A stretch of 64,000 nucleotides of DNA from Megaleporinus macrocephalus (GCA_021613375.1 CM038702.1:21580349-21644348), one strand, 5' to 3'; counted from the first letter of the stretch, positions 1 to 52,837 are shown. Notes: generated by a model from the letters alone, not told the origin. Numbers and translations: made by a program.

Positions 1-1
1 A

Positions 2-24309
<24,308 letters not shown>

Positions 24310-24760
24310 CTTTCAAACGTCTCGGGGTCGATAAAAGTAAAAAAACAAAGATAATTCCGAGCATTCAGATTTCTGTTGTTCTTCACAGCCTTCGGTTAGC
24401 TAACTTAGCAGGTACGTTGGGGTTCGTCCGTTAGGCTCCAAGCGCGTCTCGCGCGTCTGTTGTTCAGTTTCACATGGCGAAATAAAACCGTTTCATTGAT
24501 GAGAACCTAAAATAAAGCTGCTTGGCTGTTTTCCTACTCTACTGAAAACGATTCTGTCCGCCGTCTGGCGGGTTAACAGCGCATTTCCACGGCCACAGTC
24601 CTCCCCCCTCTGTGGCAGCGGCTGCTGGAGCCTTTTCTTAGCGCCGCTGAGAAACGTTCATTTGTCCTTGCGTGACGTTCTCAGGACTGGCACGTCACCA
24701 GACCACGCCCCGAACCCGCCCGTAGCCACGCCCACCTGCTCCACGCTAAAAATACACAAC
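24310..24760 (-). promoter_or_regulatory. kif21a: CpG-rich promoter and 5' UTR region of kif21a
   Basis: The stretch upstream of the kif21a ATG is clearly richer in GC and CpG than its surroundings and holds several GC-box-like words (CCACGCCC, CCGCCCG) around 24705-24740. No TATA box at a sensible distance stands out, so a CpG-island promoter is likely. The exact transcription start cannot be read from the sequence. Confidence 0.5.
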
Positions 24761-24774
24761 GTGTCCATAGGTTT

Positions 24775-25060
24775 ATAGACACCTACTCATTTGGGTCTAA
24801 GAGTTTCCGTAGGCGGCTTTGTCCCCCGTTTGCTGCAGTAACAGCCTCTACTCTTCTGGGAAGGCTTTACACTAGTTACACCGTTGCTGTGGAAATTTGT
24901 TTGCATTCAGCCACAAGAGCATTCTCCACAAGAGGTCAGGTACTGATGTAGGACGCTCAGTTCTGGATCATAAACGCCACTTCATCTCATCCCAATGCAT
25001 TGGATGGGGTTCCATTACTCTTTGGGGCTTTACACCCATCTAGTCTAAGCTTGGTATAGA
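24775..25060. mobile_element. DNA-transposon relic common in fish
   Basis: Segments such as GCAGTAACAGCCTCTACTCT, TTCTGGGAAGGCTTTACAC and CAGCCACAAGAGCATTCTC resemble a transposase-coding repeat seen throughout teleost genomes. It is truncated on both sides and has no open frame. Confidence 0.5.
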
Positions 25061-25139
25061 GAATAGTGACCTAAGGCTTTGGGCCATTGTTTTGGCTAAT
25101 CAAATTTATTTTACACCTTGTGGTCTGTGTAGCCTGCTG

Positions 25140-25440
25140 CTTAAAGGGCCCGTATCATGGAAATACGAAACAAAAGAGTTGTAGCATAAAGTAAGTTGCT
25201 TTGGTGATGCCACAAAAACAATACATTTACATGTATCAGTCCATACTCACAAACAGTACCATACAGAAATCTGATGTAATATGTGAGTTTTTAAACATAC
25301 AACATAAATTAGCAATATGGATTTTATTTATGTTAACTTTATTTAAATCATATTAGTCACACAACTTATTTGAAATGAGTCATTTTCAAAAAACTGGATA
25401 TGCATTTCAGTCATATATCAGCATATAAATAATACTGAGA
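25140..25440. repeat. Interspersed repeat beginning AAAGGGCCCGTATCATGGAA
   Basis: The start AAAGGGCCCGTATCATGGAA is the typical beginning of a dispersed otophysan repeat as I remember it. The following text is AT-rich and the right boundary is a guess. Confidence 0.35.
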
Positions 25441-25594
25441 AGAAGACTTTATATTATTATTATATTATGTTAGAAAATTTTATTATATTAAAAAAGCTGT
25501 TTTTTCAGAAAGGAAGCTTTCATTTGTTCAGCAAAACACTTTAGTTTTAAAATATTTTAACAGCATTAATACCGTAAGTGGTAATTTAACTTAC

Positions 25595-26320
25595 ACTGAT
25601 CGGCCATATACCATTAAAACCACCTCCATGTATCTACACACAATGTCATTTTATCAGCTCCACTTACCGTATAGGACCACTTGGTAGTTCTACAATTACA
25701 GACTGTCGTCCATCTGATTCACTGCACACGCTGTTTGTCTGAGAATTTTAGGACTAATTTTAGGACTGAGAATAGCCCAATAACATCCAGCCAGCTGTGT
25801 GCTGAAGGCAGAGTCCTGGGGCCACTGATGAAGGACTAGAGAATGACCAACGCAAGCTGTGCGGCAACAGTTGAGTTATCATTTCTGACTTTACATCTAC
25901 ACGGTGGACCAGAAAGGTAGGCGTGCCTATTGAAGTGGACAGTGAGTGGATGCTGCACAACACACACTAACACACCACCATCATGTCAGTGTTGCTGCAG
26001 TGCTGAGAGTGATCCACCATTCAAATAAAATCTGTTCTGTGGTGGTCCTGATCTTTCAAGAACAGGGTGAAAGGGGGATAACAAAGGATGCAGAGAAGCA
26101 GATGAAAGCAGATGGACTACAGTCTGTAAGTGACATTTTCACAGCAGCATTGTGGAACGTTCAGGTGGTCTTGGGCAAACGTCCACCAACCAATCTTGTT
26201 TAGCTTCATTTACAATACAGGTGTACATGGTATGTCCGAATACACCTGTAAATGCAGCTCACAAAATGAATAATGAGTGTAAATACGAGGAGGTGGTTTC
26301 AATGCTATGGCTGATCAGTA
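25595..26320. mobile_element. Foldback or long-TIR DNA element, near full length
   Basis: The ends are inverted copies: CACTGATCGGCCATA on the left and TATGGCTGATCAGT on the right, each followed inward by the CCACCTCC/GGAGGTGG pair. A TA at each outer edge suggests a TA target. Inside are CACACTAACACACCACCA and GGGTGAAAGGGGGATAACA, shared with the copy at 38322-38968. No transposase is present. Confidence 0.75.
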
Positions 26321-27626
26321 TATGTCAGTGTGTTTATTTAACCCTTTCCAAGTTTTTCTTTGTGGTAGCCCAGTATTATTTACAGTTATCATCTAACACC
26401 TGCTTTGACTACTCAGTACTTCATTAAGCTAAATCAAGATTGCTGGTGAATTTAATAAACTCATGCAATGCCTGGGGCGTCCAGGAGAAATCTGGAACTT
26501 ATTCAAACTGGAGCTCAAGATGTTATCTGCTTTTTTCAAAATAAGACATTTGTGCTACTTTGTATTGTATTTATGTTTGTTTACATCTGTTTTGATCAAA
26601 TCAGGTGTTCTTACTGATGGAAATACAGTTAATGCTAAGATAAAGGCTTTTAAACAATGAGCTTAGGTGCTTAAGACTTTTGCACAGTAGTGTAAATGTA
26701 TATTGCATTGCTTCATGTTACACAAGTTCTTATTGTATATATATATATAGATGGACAGTATATCAGCTATAAATGAATGGAGCATATCAATATAAGTCCA
26801 AGCTGTGATATGCACATGTATTGTGAAATAACTCTTTATGGTATGTGTGCATACATGGCAAAATATCAGAGATCTGTGAGGGGCAGGTTAGAGTCAGAAC
26901 AGTTCACACGTATCAGTCATTAAAGAGCAGTAAGAAAAGCAGCTTGTTTTACTGTAAGGAGCAGAGAGGTCGAGAAAAGGATCGCGTTTATATGATTATG
27001 ACTGATTTCCACATTAACGTCATAAGTGGACCTCACGGAAAATTACAAAACATAAGAAAAATGTGATGTGATAAGCTTCCCTTCAACTCTTACGCTGTGC
27101 TGAGATAGAAAAACAGCGCCATTGTGTGGCCATCCGTCAGTACTGCACTGCTGATGCCCTCATAGAAACCATTCAGTAGTATCTGCTGGTGCTTGGTGGT
27201 GTCCACCACTCAGTAACTGTGTAGAACTGTTTTCCTGATGCGCTGATATCGCACTGTAAATGATACTGATGATTCTGCGACTGATTCTAGATGCATGCGA
27301 TGGTTTCTTAAAGGGTTTAAAGGTGTCATACAATAAACCAGTAGTCTGTAATGGGAACCATTGTGGCAATTCCAGTTAGAAATGTAGGTTGTGGGAGGGT
27401 GTTCAACAGCATTACAATGTTTAGAATACAGAACAAAAAGAACAGACATTAGAGCAAGTGGTCATGGTTCAGTTCAAAATTTAGTAGCTGTATTTTGCCT
27501 TGCCAACCAGTAGGAGGCGCAGTATATGCAGTAATTGATTGTTCTTTAGCATGAAAGAAGACCTACTTGAGTAGTATTTAACGCTGTAATAAGATATAAT
27601 AACAATAATAAAAACAAATCCAGTCA

Positions 27627-27629
<3 letters not shown>

Positions 27630-27669
<40 letters not shown>
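27630..27669. repeat. (TA)n microsatellite
   Basis: About 20 uninterrupted TA units form a simple self-complementary run, likely polymorphic. Confidence 0.97.
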
Positions 27670-27672
<3 letters not shown>

Positions 27673-27713
27673 TAACAAGTAATTAAAAAATAGTATCTTT
27701 ACAGGAGAGGACA

Positions 27714-27900
27714 ATAGCTTTATTTACTTTCAAATGAATGTAAATTCATGTAAAGAATTTATTCCAGGAGATTTTGGGGCCATTCATCATGAAATTTTGC
27801 CAGCATATAAAGAGCAGCTGTTGTGTCCACATAATGCAGAAAAATGAAAATCAACACATCTAAAAAAGATTTTTTTTTGTTTAAAGTAGTTTTTGGAGCA
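27714..27900. mobile_element. Partial copies of the 29570-29804 MITE family
   Basis: The stretch shares words with the complete element: ACAGGAGAGGACAA, CATTCATCATGAAATTTT, AGAGCAGCTG and AGAAAAATGAAAATC, in the same order. The perfect terminal repeats are missing. A second fragment seems to follow from about 27890 to 27945. Confidence 0.55.
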
Positions 27901-28199
27901 TGTTTATTGGGCCAATCCTCATGAAACTTTGGCATAATATAAATATATATAAACTTTAGTGAACCCCTTTGTATTTCTACATTAACTACTAATAAATTGT
28001 GGTCTGGTCATTATCATTATAAGTCATCGTTATAGACAAACACAATCCCACTGAATAGTAACACAAACAGTTCATGTCTTTTAGTGAGCACATTGAGTGT
28101 TGGTGTATTTTCTAGGAGCTAGCTCTTTAAGTGCGGGTTTCACCGGAGCTTTGGCTATTAAATAAAAGCAGCACACAAAGTCTTCTTACTGACCCTTCT

Positions 28200-29010
28200 T
28201 CTCGAGAAAGCTTGGGGTGAACTTGATGTAAACAACTTTCAGAAGATCTCAAAAGACCTGCTACTGAGCATGAAGCTGGAAAAGGCTACAAAAGCATTCC
28301 TAAAGACGTGCGGGTACATCAATCCACTGTGAGTCTACACATTAGAAAAATGTTATACTGTTGCTGCTCGTTAAATTCAATCCAAAAGCATAAAGGACAA
28401 TCATGAAAAAGGTGACAAAGAACCCAAAGTTAACAGCAAAAGACCAAGAGAAGACTTTACAAACTACAAAAACTTTTGTTAACGTGTCCACTATCAGAAA
28501 ACGACTGAACAAGACTGGTTGATGGACGTTTGCCCAAGACCACCTGGATGTTCCACATTGCTGCTTGGAAAATGTTTTATAAACAGATGAGACCAAAGTA
28601 CAACAAACGCACAACTCTATGTCTGGAGGAGATAGCACAGCAAAACATTATTCCAACTGTGAAGCATGGTGGAGGGGCTGATTTGCTGCCTCAGGGTCTG
28701 GACACCCTGTGATCACTGAGGAAACAATGGATTCAAATTATATCAAAACATTTCACATAAGAGCAGCAGCCCATGACCTCAACCTGAGGGGTCGTAGGGT
28801 GATGCAACAGAACAATGAGCCAAAGCACAAATCAACTAAATATGGCTGAAAAAGAATTGCTTTGGAACTGTCCAGTCAAGAGTCCTGACCTAAACCCTAT
28901 TGAAGTGCTTTGATATGACCTGAGGAAGACTGTGCAAGCAAGGCATCCCAGAAATATGGATGAACTGAATCACATTTGCAGGGAGGAGTGATCTGAATTT
29001 CTTCCTCAGT
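28200..29010 (+). pseudogene. Tc1 transposase pseudogene
   Basis: Conceptual translation gives Tc1-type fragments such as KAWWRGC-like (a decayed GGGG motif region) and HDLNLRGRRVMQQNNEPKHK, the latter around the QNDN/PKH catalytic region of DD34E transposases. These are scattered over frames with many stops, so it cannot encode a working enzyme. Confidence 0.75.
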
Positions 29011-29011
29011 G

Positions 29012-29363
29012 TTCTTATAACGTTGTGGGAGACGGAGAAGGCGGATACACACGCAGATGAGGATTAACGGGTTTAATGTAGTCCATGATGGAACGCAGAA
29101 CACGAGCAGAACACCACAAATCGCAACGCACAACAACCACATACACCATACAAGTCAGACAAAGGCCAGGGCAAAACAGAGGGTATGTATAACAAGGAAA
29201 CGAGGAGCAAACAGCTGACGAGACTAATACAAAATGACAAACAGGTGAGACAGGCGGGACTAGGGTGGAGACAAGGAGCACGTGACCAAAACACACACTA
29301 TGCGGACATGACAGGATGTAATCAAGGACTTAGACAGGGGTGGATGAGCAGGGCGAGACAGTT
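29012..29363 (-). mobile_element. Unclassified nested insertion inside the Tc1 relic
   Basis: About 350 bp of higher-GC sequence interrupts the Tc1 3' part. On the minus strand it ends ACTACATTAAACCCGTTAAT then CCTCATCTGCGTGTGTATCC, reminiscent of the 3' end of a fish LTR or retroelement tail. The family is not identified and the boundaries are within about 10 bp. Confidence 0.45.
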
Positions 29364-29569
29364 CTACTAGATTTAATTTAAAGGTTCACTTACTTTCCCC
29401 ATCCTGCTCTGTGGACGTTAATCAATGTGCTCAATAAAGAACATAAAACGTATAACTGCTATTAGTTTCGTCTATCATTGTGACTTAGATAACGATCAGA
29501 CCACATTTTATTAGTAAACAAGGCAAAATCCAGATTATTCTTAAGGGTTCACTTTTTTATTCTTGCAAA

Positions 29570-29804
29570 TTGTCGCTGTCCAAAGAAAAACAAGTTTATT
29601 CAAAACAGCAACTTTGCAGGAGAGACCAAAAACAGATTTTACTTTTAATGTAAGTCAATGGAACCAGAATTTTTCAAAGCTATTCTGGAGCATTTCTACT
29701 GATCCATTCATCATTACATTTTCACAGGACATGAAGAACAGCTGATATAGAAAAATGAAAATCATCCAAAATTGAGATTCATGTTTTTCTTTGGACAGCG
29801 ACAA
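29570..29804. mobile_element. MITE with perfect 22-bp terminal inverted repeats
   Basis: The left end (29570-29591, TTGTCGCTGTCCAAAGAAAA then AC) is the exact reverse complement of 29783-29804. The 235-bp element has no coding capacity. It abuts the right end of the Tc1 relic. Superfamily unassigned. Confidence 0.8.
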
Positions 29805-30198
29805 ACTGTATAAGTGGGTACTGCTGAACAAATGGATCGAGTGATAGTTTGCTCTATTATGTTTGACAGTAAACAACACAGGCTAACATGCTCAGGTGCT
29901 CCAGTATGCTTTTGTCTGTCAAAAAGACAGACCTGCTTAAAGTGGAATTTCTGCATAATTAAATCATAAGGATCCAACTACAGTTATATTTAGACTCCAA
30001 ACTGTTTTTTTAGGGTTTGATAAATTTGTATGACACCTTTTAGAAAATAACAGCAACTTTCAACATACAGTGTCTCCACATACGCAGTAATGAATACAAT
30101 CTGCACACTTCAATTGTTATTCTTTTATTCACTGGGCAGCCAAACATTTCCGTTCCTAGTTCACATCTGTTGATACTGTAAACCGTCCTCTAGTCACT

Positions 30199-30309
30199 AA
30201 GTGGTCACTAACCCCACCACGTCATCAACTGGATTAGGTGTGGCAGGTTGTGGTTCAAAATGCAGTACAAAGGAAGGTTGAGTTCAAAGACCAGGGTGGG
30301 TGACCACTG
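30199..30309. mobile_element. Short hAT-like MITE, copy A
   Basis: The ends AAGTGGTCACTAACC and GGGTGACCACTG are inverted. The internal word AGGTGTGGCAGGTTGTGG is shared with copy B at 31646-31790. Confidence 0.55.
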
Positions 30310-31645
30310 CTCTACTTCTTCCATCTGTCATCAGTTTATTACCACAGGTTCACTTCTGGCTAGTTTCAAAACCCAATTATAAAGTCACTTTTATTCACTG
30401 GGCAGCTGAACATTTCAGGTCATAGCTCACATACTCACTCTCAGAATTTAAGCATATTTGCAAAATGGCATTTCTTATAGATACTGTTTGGAAACAGTAC
30501 AGGAAAAGTACAGGCATCCTTATGACATGCAAAAAAGACACAGTCCTTATAAAGACAGGCTTCTAATAAGTTACGATTTTGTCTGCTGACCATTCTCTCT
30601 GGAAAGGTTAACGACATTCTGCTGTCCACACTATTACCTGAATCTCTGGTTGTCATCACTGTGCCCCCAAAATGGGCATTGGCTAACTTTTAATATGATT
30701 ACTCTGTTATTATTCATTACAAATTCATTACACCGGCAATGTGTCTCTGATACTCCTGTAGACAAAATATGAGCAAGTACCTCATGTCAAAATAGAGTTT
30801 CAGACATATAAAATTGTTGTATTTACACTGACAGCATTACAAGTTTGAATTATTCATGCCATTTAAATTATAAGGAGTATTATTATTCATTCTATTTTTA
30901 GTAGAATGAAGCAGCCCCTATAGGTGTTGTTAATTCCTGATCCGATCATATAGAAATCTGAAAAATGTCTAATTAAGATTAGAAACAAATAAATAAGTCA
31001 AGTTAATGCTACCTAATGCTAATGTTTCTGGCATCCAACATATGTTTAATACACCAGAAGCATGGTGATTTTCTTGCCCTCATTCACACAGTAAGGTAGG
31101 CAAATGCACAATTATATGCACAAAATGTTATTAAACAGTAAGATCAAACCTATCAAATCCCATTACATATAATGCTTCATTTGCTCATTAATATGCAATT
31201 TGATTGTGTCTTCAGTATCTTGTTCAACACATTAAATGCAGACAAAATTCACAGTTTGTATGTTTCCTTTAAAATTCAACAGTAAGAAAAAACGTAAAAA
31301 AACAAATGTCTATATCTAACATTGTCCTGCAGTCCATAAGGTAGTAACAGAACCATGTAGGCCACCATTGCAGTCAAAGTGCTTCTGCATTCAACCAATA
31401 CACACAGAGCAGCCTGTTTATTAGGACTTAGCACTTACATTCATTGGTCATTTGATCAAAACCCCACCAGATATGTGTACTTTGAAGGTTAACAATGGCT
31501 AACTGTAGCTCATTTATCAGCCCCTTTATTTCCACCAGCCGAAAAGATCCACCATGGGACCACCACTGACAAATATAATTTTTGTGGTGGACCATATTCT
31601 CAACACAGCACACTGAGCCTTTTTTATGTTAGCCATTCTCTAACC

Positions 31646-31790
31646 CAGTGGTCACCTTCTCTATCTAAGATGCTGTCCACTTCCCATACATACACTACAT
31701 AACTTATCCAGCCGATTATGCCCTTTTAGGGGAACAGGTGTGGCAGATTGTGGGCAGGGTGTTCTTCAGGACCAGGGCTGGTGACCACTG
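31646..31790. mobile_element. Short hAT-like MITE, copy B
   Basis: The terminal inverted repeats CAGTGGTCACC and GGTGACCACTG are perfect over 11 bp. The flanking 8-mers CTCTAACC and CTCTAGCT could be a decayed target-site duplication (6 of 8 match), as expected for hAT. Confidence 0.65.
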
Positions 31791-32460
31791 CTCTAGCTGT
31801 CATCAGTCATCAGTTTCTGACCACTTCTGGCTGAATATTTTAGGTTACTGGACTGTTCTGAAGTAAAAAGTGAAAACCTCCAGCAACTTTACCAAGTAGT
31901 TGTCTCCGCTGTGCTGCAAACAGTCCAACAACCCAATATCTGGTCAATTGTGTCTTGCGGTCTCTTTCCATACATGGATGTGGTGGAGGGGGACTAATAA
32001 ATTGTGCAGCAAATATAGGCTCAAATCTTTAACTGTAAACCAACAAAATGCATATATATGGGCGGTGGTTATGGTAAAATGACCTAAAAGTGCTGGTACA
32101 GCCTGGATGCACATTATAAACTAGCTACTTAAGAGTATATTTCACAGCAACTATCAGTACAAATTCGATTCATTTTGTTCTGAGTATTAGTGCCAGGGAT
32201 GAGGCAGGGAGAAGAGTATACTAGAGCAGCCGGGCCATACTGTAGATGGGTATAGTTTCCAAAAAGCATCAAAAACATTATATCAGATTTTATCAGACTC
32301 GCAAATCAAGTTTGATCTCATCTATATAATGCTTTAGGAAAAATTTAGCCCAGTTTGCTGGCACAAAAATTAATGTAAAAAGATTACTAGTAATATAACT
32401 TCTCAGTGCCAAAAGCAGATTACCAATAGTATCACCAATAAGAGGCCATTATTTTATTAC

Positions 32461-32466
32461 TTTATT
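32461..32466 (-). terminator. abcd2: Candidate abcd2 polyadenylation signal
   Basis: TTTATT on the plus strand reads AATAAA on the minus strand, about 380 bp past the abcd2 stop. A second one lies at 32453-32458. This is positional evidence only. Confidence 0.3.
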
Positions 32467-32841
32467 ACCACAGATTAAAATGTTAGATATCAGGGTGGTA
32501 AGAGTTCAAGTATTTCTGTAAAAATACCATACGTGAGGACCTGCAACTTGTAGTGTCAAGTTAGAAAGTAAGAACTCAATGAAAAGCCCTAACCTAGAAG
32601 ATAGACATATTTTGAAAAAGTAACATCAATAACTGTCATTGTCACTAAACACATAAAAAATACTAAAATATTCAAATCTGGTACAAAATGAACACCAGAA
32701 AATACAGAACTAAGGGATGAGATTAAACAAATGTAGGGAAATCTTAATAAAGTGACATTTTTAGAAAGTGACAAAGTTTAAAATCAACGTTTAACACTGC
32801 AATAGTACCAGAGGATGTGCGTTGTCGGGTTTGAGGGTCCC

Positions 32842-49877
<17,036 letters not shown>

Positions 49878-50110
49878 TTTGTGTGTCGGTGTCCGTATTC
49901 TTCCAGCGTTTCGTTGTCCGCTGCCTACACGGCATCCATCAGGTCGTGCCCAAGCCCACCAGGTTGATTACAAATTCCGCAAGGCGGTCATTTTCATCAC
50001 CGGCAGCACCGCTAGCATCAGATCTGTCCGTTTTGCTACGTTTTAGCAGTGGCCACGCCCAAGCGAACGGCGATTGGTTGTTGCTTCGGCAGTGGCCACG
50101 CCCAACGGCA
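49878..50110 (-). promoter_or_regulatory. abcd2: abcd2 proximal promoter and 5' UTR
   Basis: On the minus strand an inverted pair of GC-box-like GGGCGTGGCC words flanks a CCAAT box (ATTGG at 50073-50077), about 200 bp upstream of the ATG. A second CCAAT (50346-50350) with a GGCGGGG box lies in the diverged duplicate. No TATA box is evident. Confidence 0.5.
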
Positions 50111-50140
50111 CAGTGCTGTGAACATGATTCAAACAAGCAT

Positions 50141-50381
50141 CACTTTGGACGCTACATACAAAATGCTGTTTTGTTTGTTGCTTTTTGTTTTCTATATATT
50201 CACTATCAGGTCATGCAAAAGTCGTGACCATAAATTCTACAAAGCGGTCACATAATTGCAAAGTACCAGAGCCAGACAGCATCACATCTGCCTATTATTT
50301 GGTTTGGCGGATGTTTTAGTAGTGACCCCGCCTCCTCGAACGGTAATTGGTTGGTGCTTCAGCATTGACCACGCCCCTTGG
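50141..50381. repeat. Tandem duplication, unit 2 (diverged copy)
   Basis: The anchors match unit 1: CACTTTGGACGCT (13 of 13), ATCAGGTCATGC, AAATTCTACAAAGCGGTCA, GTTTTAGTAGTGACCCCGCC, GAACGGTAATTGGTTG and TTGACCACGCCCC. The abcd2 start codon is not preserved here, so this copy looks like duplicated promoter and 5' sequence only. The copy offset is about 275-296 bp because of indels. Confidence 0.8.
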
Positions 50382-50639
50382 ATTGACGACTGCACCTAAA
50401 AAAAAGGTGCAGCGCTTAGACCTTGATTTAAACGAGCACATAAAACACAATAATAGTAACACTTAAACCTTGATGCAAGTTATTTCATGAAATGGGAAGA
50501 GCTAATTGCTTGATGTGGTAGTAAAAGGTGGCACTAGAGAAAAATAGTGCTTTGAATTTACTAAGAATTAACTATTGATTAAGAAATAAATCAAGAAACT
50601 TGCACTTTTATTGCCCCCTATGCTCTTAAAAAGAGTTCT

Positions 50640-50940
50640 TTAGAAAAACAATGGTTCTATTTAAAACCATGAATCCTGCATGCTTAAAGTGTTCTTTGCA
50701 GGCTGAAACGATTCCTCAGACTGATGGAGAATGTGCTGTATATGATTATACATAGCACCAAAAGGGGTTGTTGCCACTGTTTCAAGTTTGACATTATAAC
50801 AACAGCAGAACACTTTTTGATGATATATGAATCCAACAATCAACCTACAGAACAATTTCACCATGCAGCGCACACTTTAAGCATGCAATCAGCTGTTTGA
50901 GTGTTTAGTGTTTTATATAGAACTAGACAGAATGGTATTT
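50640..50940. mobile_element. 'GGTTCTT' MITE-like repeat, copy B
   Basis: This stretch runs from AGAGTTCTTTAGAAAAACAA to TTTTATATAGAACTAGAC and is related to copy A in abcd2 intron 3. Boundaries are approximate. Confidence 0.4.
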
Positions 50941-50964
50941 ACTACTTTCACAGCATCAATCAAT

Positions 50965-51270
50965 CAAGAATTTACATTTATTTATATAGCACTTTTTACA
51001 ACCAGTGTTGTCTTAAAGCAGCTTTACAGAAAAACTATTTTCAAAAGACTAGGCTGGGAAGAAGAAAAAAGTCCATGCATAACAAAAATGAAAAAAAGTG
51101 TCTGGGTCCAAGCCCCCCTAGAGCAAGGCAAAGGCTACAATGGCAAGGAAAAACTCCCCTGACAGAAGGAAGAAACCTTGAGAAGAACCCAGGCTCAGGG
51201 GAGGAACCCACGTAAACCACGCCCCCGTGTAGGCCACTGGCTGCTGCGATGACATGATAGTGGGGGATTT
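50965..51270 (+). mobile_element. Teleost dispersed retroelement fragment
   Basis: It begins CATTTATTTATATAGCACTT and TTAAAGCAGCTTTACAGAAA and continues TGGCAAGGAAAAACTCCCCT and GAAACCTTGAGAAGAACCC. These are hallmark words of a retroelement tail found in most teleost genomes. Two short overlapping ORFs here are part of it. Confidence 0.65.
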
Positions 51271-52016
51271 TTGCACTCGCTGTATTTGACCACCAGTGCA
51301 AACAAAACCCACAAGGACTAAAGTGTGCTTAAACCTTTTCACCCTGTAACCCCACATGAAAAAAAAAACAATTACAATCAATACAAACAGAAGCACGTAT
51401 TCTTACATTTATCACAATGTTTATAATGTTTTTGTCACACATTAATATTTAAATTCACATACATGTGGGATGGTGTCAGGCAGCACAGTATAATAGTCAG
51501 TAGGCGACTAACTGAATATAGGGTGGCCGGTTTCATGCTCTCCATTAACAAAGTCATATTAATATTTGTGAAGTGTTATGAACTTTTATACTAATTAATA
51601 ACTTTACACTCTGTCACAACGTTAATGGAGGAGTGATGTTTAGATTTGAATGAATTCAATAAATCACTTTTAGATACAAATCTAACATTTAAGTGCACTG
51701 CATTCCATGAATGCTGAACGTTTTTTACTTTTATTAGGTGAATTATTAAAAACATACATATTAGATCAGCAGTACCTTATTCAGAGTAACGTAGACTCTC
51801 ATCACCTCGACCCTTTTAGTGGAAAACAATTCCGGTACTTTGAGCTAACTAGTATACATTAATAACCCTGTGCTAAGTAGTTATACTCACAGGATTTTAA
51901 AGAACTCAGATACTGAGGTCTAGCCATGTCCTGGTTGGACCTCAGTATAGATGACTGGACTAAGTAGCATCCCTGCAAACACAGTGACGCAGTGACAAGG
52001 TACTGTTTTCATGCCC

Positions 52017-52129
52017 ACAACGTTGTCACATTAAAATGTAATTCCTCAGAAAGCTGTGACAAGTTTATCTGACAACGTTGTGACAACGTCGTGGTGCCGG
52101 TGTAAGTACGTTGTAGCAACGTTGTAAGA
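52017..52129. repeat. AACGTTG-rich MITE-like fragment
   Basis: Several near-palindromic words cluster: CACAACGTTGTCAC, GACAACGTTGTGACAACGTC and TACGTTGTAGCAACGTTGTA. This resembles a dispersed fish MITE, about 700 bp upstream of redic1. Confidence 0.45.
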
Positions 52130-52499
52130 AAGTAGATGTGTGTTTGCTGAGCCCAGTCAGTCAGAGCACAGTGCTAATGCTAGCTAGCATACTGTTTGTA
52201 GAGTAGGACTGAATAACATTATATTTCCGGTAATGCAGAGAAACATTTTAAGTAAACTTTTTTTTACTTTCAAAGGTAGAATAGTTCACCAGCAATTTGC
52301 TCACCTGGAAACTAAAAATTGTTGTCGGGGTTCGACATCCCTCACGCTAGCTCGACACTGAGAGAAACGACTCCAAGTATTGTATGTGCTCTATTGCAGG
52401 CAACGTTGACACATATCCACCTGACATAGTTCATAAATTACCCAAATACACGTATACCGTTCTGGTTGTTCTCTTTTTTTAGTGTTATTTCACATACGG

Positions 52500-52814
52500 G
52501 ATCAATTAGGAGAGCCTTTTTTGTCCCCTTATAAGCGGCGGAGACGTGTTCCAAGTCAAGGATCCTAAACGTGCGGATCTGCTGTATCGCTCGCGCGCCT
52601 GTTGCTCGCGGGTTTTTCCCGCTCGCTGAGCGACTGAAGGCACCGTTAGTCTGTTTGCTAACGTTAACTAGAGCTGCTGTCAGATAAACAGCAACATTTG
52701 ACCCTTACTGACGATTAAAACTGGGAATTTCTATTACTTACTGAAACTGTAAAAGCCACGCTCTGCAACATTACCTACTTAAACTTAAATAAACATCATA
52801 TGTAATTTTTCGAC
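52500..52814 (+). promoter_or_regulatory. redic1: redic1 promoter and 5' UTR region
   Basis: A CpG-containing patch at about 52550-52640 (GCTCGCGCGCCTGTTGCTCG) stands out from AT-rich surroundings directly upstream of the redic1 ATG. The transcription start cannot be placed. Confidence 0.35.
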
Positions 52815-52837
52815 ATGAATTGGGTGGGAGGTTCACG
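52815..52837 (+). CDS. redic1: redic1 exon 1
   Basis: A 23-bp coding exon for MNWVGGS plus two bases of Arg, with donor ACG|GTAAGA. The peptide equals the human start, which fixes the initiation codon. Confidence 0.88.

Larger units (their letters stand above)
27957..29568 (+). mobile_element. Tc1/mariner transposon relic with nested insertion
   Basis: The left end AGTGAACCCCTTT and the right end AAGGGTTCACT are inverted, as in fish Tc1 elements. The right end also carries the usual GTGCTCAATAAAGAACATAA and GACTTAGATAACGATCAGA tail. Between them lies a broken transposase (about 28200-29010). The stretch of about 29012-29363 is foreign to the family and looks like a nested insert. Confidence 0.8.
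24760..32841. other. Transposon-rich intergenic region between kif21a and abcd2
   Basis: About 8 kb without a host gene. It holds a transposase-like relic (24775-25060), a repeat starting near 25140, a foldback element (25595-26320), a (TA)n run, a MITE family (27714-27900 and 29570-29804), a Tc1 relic with a nested insert (27957-29568) and two hAT-like MITEs (30199-30309, 31646-31790). The remainder shows nothing recognisable. Confidence 0.75.
50382..52499. other. Divergent intergenic region between abcd2 and redic1
   Basis: It contains a MITE-like repeat (about 50640-50940), a teleost dispersed repeat (50965-51270) and a cluster of AACGTTG words (52017-52129). The remainder is AT-rich and has no recognisable gene. 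Confidence 0.65.

Noticed and set aside
28342..28712. ORFs near the Tc1 element as functional transposase
   Set aside because: The real transposase reading frame is broken by many stops and shifts; the ORFs do not carry a complete catalytic domain.
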